A stretch of 64,000 nt of DNA, taken from the NCBI GenBank assembly GCA_910584685.1, contig CAJUAO010000007.1, positions 1-64,000 on the forward strand. The letters are read 5' to 3'. The DNA comes from an uncultured Lachnospiraceae bacterium (GTDB lineage Bacteria; Bacillota; Clostridia; Lachnospirales; Lachnospiraceae). Under the pieces are notes generated by a model that saw nothing but the letters and a program-made list of their open reading frames with translations, was not told where the DNA came from and did not search any database. Position 1 is the first letter of the stretch. The number at the start of each line of letters is the position of its first letter. This document shows positions 58,945-64,000 of the stretch, piece by piece. Made by a program: the position numbers and the translations under genes.

Positions 58945-59463
58945 ATGAGAAAAAATATATCTTTTACAATTGATTCAGATGTATATGAAAAATTTAATAT
59001 AGCACTTACCCTTTCCGGAGAAACATCTGATGAGGCAGCAGATGCCTGTCTCCGTTGGTATATTGCTCAAGCTTTCGGTAATGTATCAAAGGAATATACG
59101 CCGAGGGCAACAAGAACAATCGATTCTAATGAAAAAGATTTTTACGGTAAGGCCATACAACGCATACCGATGTGGGCATTAAAACCGAACCAGTACAACC
59201 ATAAAATTATAAAGGCTTATTTTATGTCTGTAGATATCGCAGGAGAAGCCACTTTGAATATGATGGAGCGTTTATGCAGCGATAAAGAACGTCCGGATTT
59301 ATATGTTCCTACTTTTAGGAACAACTACTCTCAGATGAAATTAGACGGTCCTAAATCACACGGTAAAGTCTTTGAGGATGATGGTGACAGAGTTTGGATT
59401 TGGGATGAAGTAGAAGAAACCCTTATGAATTATAAAAACAGTTTTTATATCGAGGAGGCATGA
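58945..59463 (+). CDS. ribbon-helix-helix-like protein, first gene of the DUF262 operon
   Basis: 172 residues from ATG 58945 (GGAGG 58933-58937). The start RKNISFTIDSDVYEKFNIALTLSGETSDEAADACLRWYIAQAF is CopG/RHH-like. The rest (QRIPMWALKPNQYNHKIIKAYF...) reads as an unassigned helical domain of the sort seen with some restriction or toxin genes. Stop lies 2 bases before the next ATG, so tightly coupled. May autoregulate the operon. Confidence 0.7.
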   Translation: MRKNISFTIDSDVYEKFNIALTLSGETSDEAADACLRWYIAQAFGNVSKEYTPRATRTIDSNEKDFYGKAIQRIPMWALKPNQYNHKIIKAYFMSVDIAGEATLNMMERLCSDKERPDLYVPTFRNNYSQMKLDGPKSHGKVFEDDGDRVWIWDEVEETLMNYKNSFYIEEA

Positions 59464-59465
59464 CG

Positions 59466-61157
59466 ATGAGCGTTTTGATAGATAATAGCATCACGATTTA
59501 TGAGGCTTTGGAAAATATAAAAAACGGCAAGTATGTTATGCCTGCATTCCAAAGACAGTATGTGTGGAACATGGAGCAGATTGAAAAATTGTGGGACTCC
59601 ATTCTTTTGGATTACCCGATCGCTACATTCTTGTTTTGGCACGTGGATGATGACAATGTCAGCTGGGATACTTATTTTTGCAATTTTCTGTCTGAGGTAA
59701 GTTTTGATAGCAGAAAACAGGCTGTTAGTGTGAACTATGAATTAAGCAATATTAATGTGAAAATAACTGATACTGCCGTTTTGGACGGACAGCAGCGTCT
59801 TACCTCTCTCTTCTTGTCACTTCTCGGTCAGGCATATGTAAAACAAAAATATGCAAGAAGAACAACTGTCGGCGGCACGGTTGTTAAACTTGTAATTGAG
59901 TTGAATAAGCATAAGCTCACTGTCGATGAAGAAGAGTACAACAGCAAAAAATACGATATAAAGTTTACCGAAAAAGTTGGAAAATTAAGTCCTACGCAGT
60001 TTGAAATCAAGGAAATTCTTGGTAGCAAATTTCAAGATGAAACCACAAGAGAACAAGCTATTGAGGCTGCCATAGTGAATGTTCCTGCCGACAGTAAGGA
60101 TTATGCTCGTGGTATTCTAAATAAGTTATACAGCAAGATTTTTGTAGAAAAGCTTATTCGATATACAGAAATCCAAGATATGAACCAGGACGATGCTTTG
60201 GAGATGTTTGTGCATTTTAATAGCGGCGGAAAGGCTCTTAAAAAGCACGAAATAACTATGTCTATCCTGGAGGCATATTGGCCTAATGCAAAAACAGAAT
60301 TCGGAAGATTGCTTGTTGACTCATATGAAGGGTTCGGCTCTGACTTTATTGTGCGTTCTGCTCTTATGCTATACGGTGATGTTATTAAATCCAATATCAA
60401 TAAGCAGATTGCAGAAGACCTTAAGAATAACTGGCAGGACTTCAAGAAAGCGTTGAAAAATCTTGAAATGGTGCTTAAGGGTATGAAAATCGAGGTTAGC
60501 CGTTTTGCAAGTAGCTGGAACGTACTTTTGCCTATTATTTACTTCATATATTACAACCCTGATTACACAAATAATCTTGATGGTATCAAGGCATATTTGA
60601 TTAGAGCTGTTCTATTTACATATTTCCAATCCGGAACAACAAGTAAATTGCAGCAGATGAAGAGCAATATCAATAATAATGAATATGAAATCACGGTTGA
60701 TATGCTTGAACAGATGAGTGACTTGCGTGTAACGGATGGTAAAATTGATGATATTATAAATTCCGAAAAAGGTAGCCGTGTTGCAGGTGAAGCACTTTAT
60801 TTCCTGGGCATTGATTGGATAAATAAAACCTATAAATACGAACAAGACCATCTTCATCCATATGACAGGTTTGACAGTACTAAGCCTATCAGAGTTTCAA
60901 TGGAGGATTGGCGTAGATGGCGTGGCAACCGAAACCGTCTGCCGAATCTTCAACTGTTGGAAGGCAGAAGTAATGGTAGTAAAAATGCTATGCGTCTTGT
61001 AGATTACTACAACGATATGAATGAGGAACAGAAAGCAATGTTCCGCAAGGAGGCACTCATTCCGGATGATGTTTCTCTTGAGTTGGAGAACTTTGAAGAG
61101 TTCTATGAAAAACGTAAGGAACTGCTGACTACTAAAATTCGTCAGCTGCTTGGATAA
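59466..61157 (+). CDS. DUF262 protein with HNH-like C-terminus (GmrSD-related)
   Basis: 563 residues from ATG 59466, properly spaced from GGAGG (59454-59458); ATG 59460 is too close. N-terminal DUF262 (ParB/Srx-like NTPase fold): MPAFQRQYVWNMEQIEKLWDSILLDYPIATFLFW and VLDGQQRLTSLFLSLLGQ. The C-terminus has DHLHPYDRF and RNRLPNLQLLEGRSNGSKN, the DHxxP...N...NLxLL.....K pattern of DUF1524-type HNH nucleases. This is the layout of single-chain GmrSD type IV enzymes, which cut modified phage DNA. Substrate unknown. Confidence 0.85.
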   Translation: MSVLIDNSITIYEALENIKNGKYVMPAFQRQYVWNMEQIEKLWDSILLDYPIATFLFWHVDDDNVSWDTYFCNFLSEVSFDSRKQAVSVNYELSNINVKITDTAVLDGQQRLTSLFLSLLGQAYVKQKYARRTTVGGTVVKLVIELNKHKLTVDEEEYNSKKYDIKFTEKVGKLSPTQFEIKEILGSKFQDETTREQAIEAAIVNVPADSKDYARGILNKLYSKIFVEKLIRYTEIQDMNQDDALEMFVHFNSGGKALKKHEITMSILEAYWPNAKTEFGRLLVDSYEGFGSDFIVRSALMLYGDVIKSNINKQIAEDLKNNWQDFKKALKNLEMVLKGMKIEVSRFASSWNVLLPIIYFIYYNPDYTNNLDGIKAYLIRAVLFTYFQSGTTSKLQQMKSNINNNEYEITVDMLEQMSDLRVTDGKIDDIINSEKGSRVAGEALYFLGIDWINKTYKYEQDHLHPYDRFDSTKPIRVSMEDWRRWRGNRNRLPNLQLLEGRSNGSKNAMRLVDYYNDMNEEQKAMFRKEALIPDDVSLELENFEEFYEKRKELLTTKIRQLLG

Positions 61158-61189
61158 AGTTACAGTAAATAGATAGGAGGTATACCACA

Positions 61190-62734
61190 GTGGCTGAGAT
61201 GAAACAGATACACGATTTCGCTGTGAAATGGTGTGATAAGTTCAGAGACCAGAACATCAACTACATAGAACTCGTTGACCACTATATGGCTGATGATTGC
61301 GATGCTCTTGGGTTTGAGATGGACTGTGGTCATGCCTTTTCAGAGAAATACGGCAATGCTGCAAACAATCATGAGGCTTTGGATAGGATTATCGATGATG
61401 TGACGGATATTCCTCTGCTTGGCTCTGCAATCTATTCCCAATGGCGATATTTCAATCATTGGGCATACACAGGTGCAGAAATCTTGGAGCCAGAAAACCG
61501 TGCATGGTTTATCCTGGCATTAAGCAGGCTGGCATTGCTGTCTGGGGAGAACCCTTTTATATTTCAAGGCACACTAAAGAAGATGCGTATCGTATCAAAT
61601 AATATCTGCTATGGTCCTATGCCGGAGCCGGATGAAGAGGTGGAACAGCACCTAATCATCAACAATGAAGGCCTTGTTTGGTTTTCCGGATACAACTTTG
61701 GTCGCGGCGGAGAACGATACGAGAAAGCCAGAAGTAAGAACTTCAAAATTGATAAGTCGGCGGCAGACAAGTTATTTGGAGCAATCGAAACTTATTTCAG
61801 TAATGAATATACAGAAATTTTTGCAACGGATATTGGTGATTGGGTCATGGAACTGACCAATACCGAGGGCAATACATACAAATTCAGAGGTTCTCTGTGT
61901 GCTGACTTCGAATATGAAGGCACAGATTTATCAGACCTTGTCCGTGATACTGTTGGTATGGATGATTTGTATGTGTTTGATGGAAATTGCAAACCGGATG
62001 TGATAAATAAAATTACTCTGAATTACCATAGGGTTACAAAAATAAAACCCGGTCAGAAGCCGGAAGGTGCAGAGTGGGAATTTGTAACCTGGGATTATAC
62101 CGAGCAACTGATTATCGATAGAGTCGCGGAAACATTGGAGCATATTCAGAATATCGGCACCGGATGCAAGGTTTCTCGTAAGTATGAAATTGAAGGTGGC
62201 ATCGAGAGTCTGCTTGAAAATTTCGATGCAGAGGACTTGTTTGCCCACATTGAAGGAAATCCCGATGATGTGATAGACACACCAAACGAAACGAAGGATT
62301 ACACCATAACAATCGAGTATAAGAAAAATCCGAGCCGTACCATCTCGGGCAGCTACGATAAAAATGGTCTGCCGGATGACTTCGCAGATTTTGCGGAAAC
62401 GGTATTTGATTTCATTCGTTTCTATGGCTTGGGAGAAATTCTTGACCCATCGGTCTATGGCAAAGCAAAACGCCGCAAATCGGAATACATTTTTTGTAGT
62501 GTTACCTTTGATGAGGGGTATAAGAGTTATTATTATCTGACTGATGATGACAGCATAGAAATCGGTGATTTTGTTCTTGTGCCTGCGGGCAAGAACAACC
62601 ATGAGGCAGTTGTAGAGGTAGTGAACATCGAATACTTCGATGAAGAGAATGTTCCGCTACCTGTCGAAAAGACAAAGCGAATCATCCGTAAATGTACGGA
62701 CGAGGATTTTGATTTGCCAGAAGAATTAAATTAA
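61190..62734 (+). CDS. unknown 514-residue protein of the DUF262 operon
   Basis: GTG 61190, 9 bases after AGGAGG. Acidic, no signal or membrane segment. An N-terminal helical region (IHDFAVKWCDKFRDQNINYIELVDHYMADDCDALG) is followed by a mixed sheet region with YTITIEYKKNPSRTISGSYDKNGLPDDFADFAETVFDFIRFYG. The C-terminal beta domain is YYYLTDDDSIEIGDFVLVPAGKNNHEAVVEVVNIEYF, which resembles the small beta-barrel in primosomal PriA-like or translation proteins. No catalytic motif recognised. Confidence 0.7.
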   Translation: MAEMKQIHDFAVKWCDKFRDQNINYIELVDHYMADDCDALGFEMDCGHAFSEKYGNAANNHEALDRIIDDVTDIPLLGSAIYSQWRYFNHWAYTGAEILEPENRAWFILALSRLALLSGENPFIFQGTLKKMRIVSNNICYGPMPEPDEEVEQHLIINNEGLVWFSGYNFGRGGERYEKARSKNFKIDKSAADKLFGAIETYFSNEYTEIFATDIGDWVMELTNTEGNTYKFRGSLCADFEYEGTDLSDLVRDTVGMDDLYVFDGNCKPDVINKITLNYHRVTKIKPGQKPEGAEWEFVTWDYTEQLIIDRVAETLEHIQNIGTGCKVSRKYEIEGGIESLLENFDAEDLFAHIEGNPDDVIDTPNETKDYTITIEYKKNPSRTISGSYDKNGLPDDFADFAETVFDFIRFYGLGEILDPSVYGKAKRRKSEYIFCSVTFDEGYKSYYYLTDDDSIEIGDFVLVPAGKNNHEAVVEVVNIEYFDEENVPLPVEKTKRIIRKCTDEDFDLPEELN

Positions 62735-62747
62735 GGAGATGGAAAGA

Positions 62748-63353
62748 ATGGAATATACAAACAACGAAAAACAAATTCTTTCCCTTATGGAAAGAACAGA
62801 TTTTAGAAATTTGTCAAAAAACGATGTGTTGAGTTATGCATCAAAGCTAAATGAGTTGCGCCCGGAAGTTGCTCAGCAAGTAATCGCACAGTTTCCTGAA
62901 CTTGCAAAACTAATCCAATCTACGATGGCTGAATATAAAGATATTTTGGAAAAGATTGTTGCAAGTGACGATGAAAGCACAAATCAGGTCTATGGTGTTA
63001 TAAACAAAGAAGTCGATAATGCAGCTGAAAGCAGAAAAGAATTTATAGAGTATGCGGATAAGGTTCGTGCGGATTTAAGTAAATGTCTGGATAATCCCAA
63101 TTTAACAGCGGAACAACAAAAAGATATTCTGGACCGTCAGATGGAAATTTTTAAAGCTGTAGACAAAAAGGATACCGAAATTCGTGAACACGAGATGGAA
63201 ATGGCTCGTATGGCAGATAAGAAGGATACGGAAAAGAAAGAGTTTAACTGGAAAGTTCTTGGTGCAGCAAGTTTTGTTGTGCTTACTGCGGTAGGAATTG
63301 GTACGGCTGCATTAGGCGGAAAATTTGACTTTAAGCTACCGAAGAAGAATTGA
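62748..63353 (+). CDS. C-terminally anchored helical membrane protein
   Basis: 201 residues from ATG 62748 (GGAG 62734-62737). Mostly coiled-coil-type helices with heptad-like charged repeats (KAVDKKDTEIREHEMEMARMADKKDTEKKEF), ending in a single transmembrane helix (VLGAASFVVLTAVGIGTAALGG) and short basic tail. A tail-anchored effector or scaffold fits an abortive-type system, but this is inference. Next gene 16 bp downstream. Confidence 0.65.
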   Translation: MEYTNNEKQILSLMERTDFRNLSKNDVLSYASKLNELRPEVAQQVIAQFPELAKLIQSTMAEYKDILEKIVASDDESTNQVYGVINKEVDNAAESRKEFIEYADKVRADLSKCLDNPNLTAEQQKDILDRQMEIFKAVDKKDTEIREHEMEMARMADKKDTEKKEFNWKVLGAASFVVLTAVGIGTAALGGKFDFKLPKKN

Positions 63354-63369
63354 AACGGAGGTAAATGCG

Positions 63370-64000
63370 ATGAGTGATTATACATATTCGTTACCTTTTT
63401 CAAATGATAGATTTATGAAGGGCATTATTATGATGCTCAAAAAAGAGAATAAATATGACCTTGCCAATTTATTAAGAGGTGCAAATGTTCAAGTAGAAAA
63501 GGGTACCTATTCGTATTATGATGGTGGTTGGGGAAGAAGCAATGCTCTGGCAGCCTATGTAACTTTTTTTGTTAATCCAGAATATTTGGATATCCTTGAT
63601 TCTGAAGAAAACAAAAAGACGTTGGATAAAATTTGTAGTGGTCTAATACCTCCCGATGTTGGTTTCGACATTAAAAGCATTTCATTCAATATGGATTTAA
63701 CTAAAGATTTTGAGTTAGAAGATGATTTGATTTCTGATTTAGAGAACAATGTTAATTCTAAAGCCTATAAAATAATGGGTGAACTTCTTCCAGAAGATAT
63801 TAGAACGAAAGGTTATCAAATGGCAGAGGCATACACCTATCTTTATTCGGTTGAAAACTCTTTGAGGCTATTTATTGAGAAAGTGGCAAAGGAAAAATAC
63901 GGTGATGATTATTTTTCGCAGCTCACCATTCCAAGCAGTTTGCAAAGAACTATTTCTGGAAGACAAAAAAATGACGAATCTAACAAATGGTTAAGCGTCA
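63370..64000 (+). CDS. Swt1/HEPN-like protein, cut by the window end
   Basis: 210 residues visible, open at the edge. The N-terminal part (LLRGANVQVEKGTYSYYDGGWGRSNALAAYVTFFVNPEYLDIL) is an alpha/beta domain. Then comes AEAYTYLYSVENSLRLFIEKVAKEKYGDDYFSQLTIPSSLQRTISGRQKNDESNKWLSV, close to the Swt1-type HEPN pattern (ExxLRxxI...YG..W...I...I..R...E...W). HEPN proteins are often RNases in antiphage or toxin systems. The Rx4-6H catalytic motif, if present, lies beyond the window. Confidence 0.65.
   Translation, partial: MSDYTYSLPFSNDRFMKGIIMMLKKENKYDLANLLRGANVQVEKGTYSYYDGGWGRSNALAAYVTFFVNPEYLDILDSEENKKTLDKICSGLIPPDVGFDIKSISFNMDLTKDFELEDDLISDLENNVNSKAYKIMGELLPEDIRTKGYQMAEAYTYLYSVENSLRLFIEKVAKEKYGDDYFSQLTIPSSLQRTISGRQKNDESNKWLSV

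Overview
The window looks like a Lachnospiraceae (Clostridia, Firmicutes) chromosome. The reasons are moderate-to-low GC, strong AAGGAGG-type ribosome binding sites, a two-subunit [4Fe-4S] fumarase, the birA / small acidic ORF / dus cluster, a greA-lysS pair, gatCAB, and Tn1549-type mobile DNA. All identifications come from reading protein motifs and sequence by eye; no database search was run.

Region 1 (1-12158) is housekeeping: fumarase alpha/beta, an AraC-type regulator, an AspT/YidE-type carrier, a hemerythrin-receiver fusion, argF, birA, a dihydrouridine synthase, greA and lysS. Clear 17-bp-spaced promoters precede fumarase, the carrier and greA.

Region 2 (12122-29025) is a 16.9-kb integrative element inserted in the 3' end of lysS. 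It is bounded by 25-bp direct repeats that match at 24 positions, and it encodes a Tn916/Tn1549-type tyrosine integrase plus three tandem excisionase-like genes. The conjugation module is wrecked. The coupling protein has lost its Walker A region and frame, PrgI runs straight into the 3' part of a CD1108-type gene, and VirB4 and relaxase are absent. Where such elements carry resistance cargo, this one has a complete phosphate regulon, pstSCAB-phoU-phoBR, with a two-repeat Pho box upstream of pstS. Two toxin-type genes (RelE/ParE and MazF) also ride on it.

Region 3 (29026-39131) begins with the displaced lysS tail and terminator. Then come a lipoprotein, a DUF3784 protein, a patch of gene debris, a LytTR protein that seems to have lost its receiver, and an unusual 801-residue cyclic-nucleotide-binding-domain protein. 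It ends with the conserved gatC-gatA-gatB-rRNA methyltransferase cluster.

Region 4 (39132-64000) is a defence and phage-derived island. It opens with a tight operon: small XRE regulator, N6-adenine methyltransferase, C5-cytosine methyltransferase, tandem-AAA+ McrB, McrC, then a small ORF and an ImmA/IrrE metallopeptidase. This resembles LlaJI/BsuMI-type restriction-modification, where McrBC-like proteins are the nuclease, but with mixed adenine/cytosine modification and a doubled AAA+ motor containing a strong internal start. Next is an unknown 588-residue protein flanked by a 19-bp direct repeat. A phage replication module follows (sigma-like factor, DUF2800, DUF2815, family A polymerase, DUF4406, nuclease-like protein), ending in a large serine recombinase that lacks its catalytic-serine segment. 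The last genes form a consensus-promoter-driven operon: ribbon-helix-helix-like protein, DUF262/HNH GmrSD-like protein, two unknowns and a HEPN-like protein cut by the window end. The restriction operon and this last operon are the best candidates for undescribed antiphage systems.
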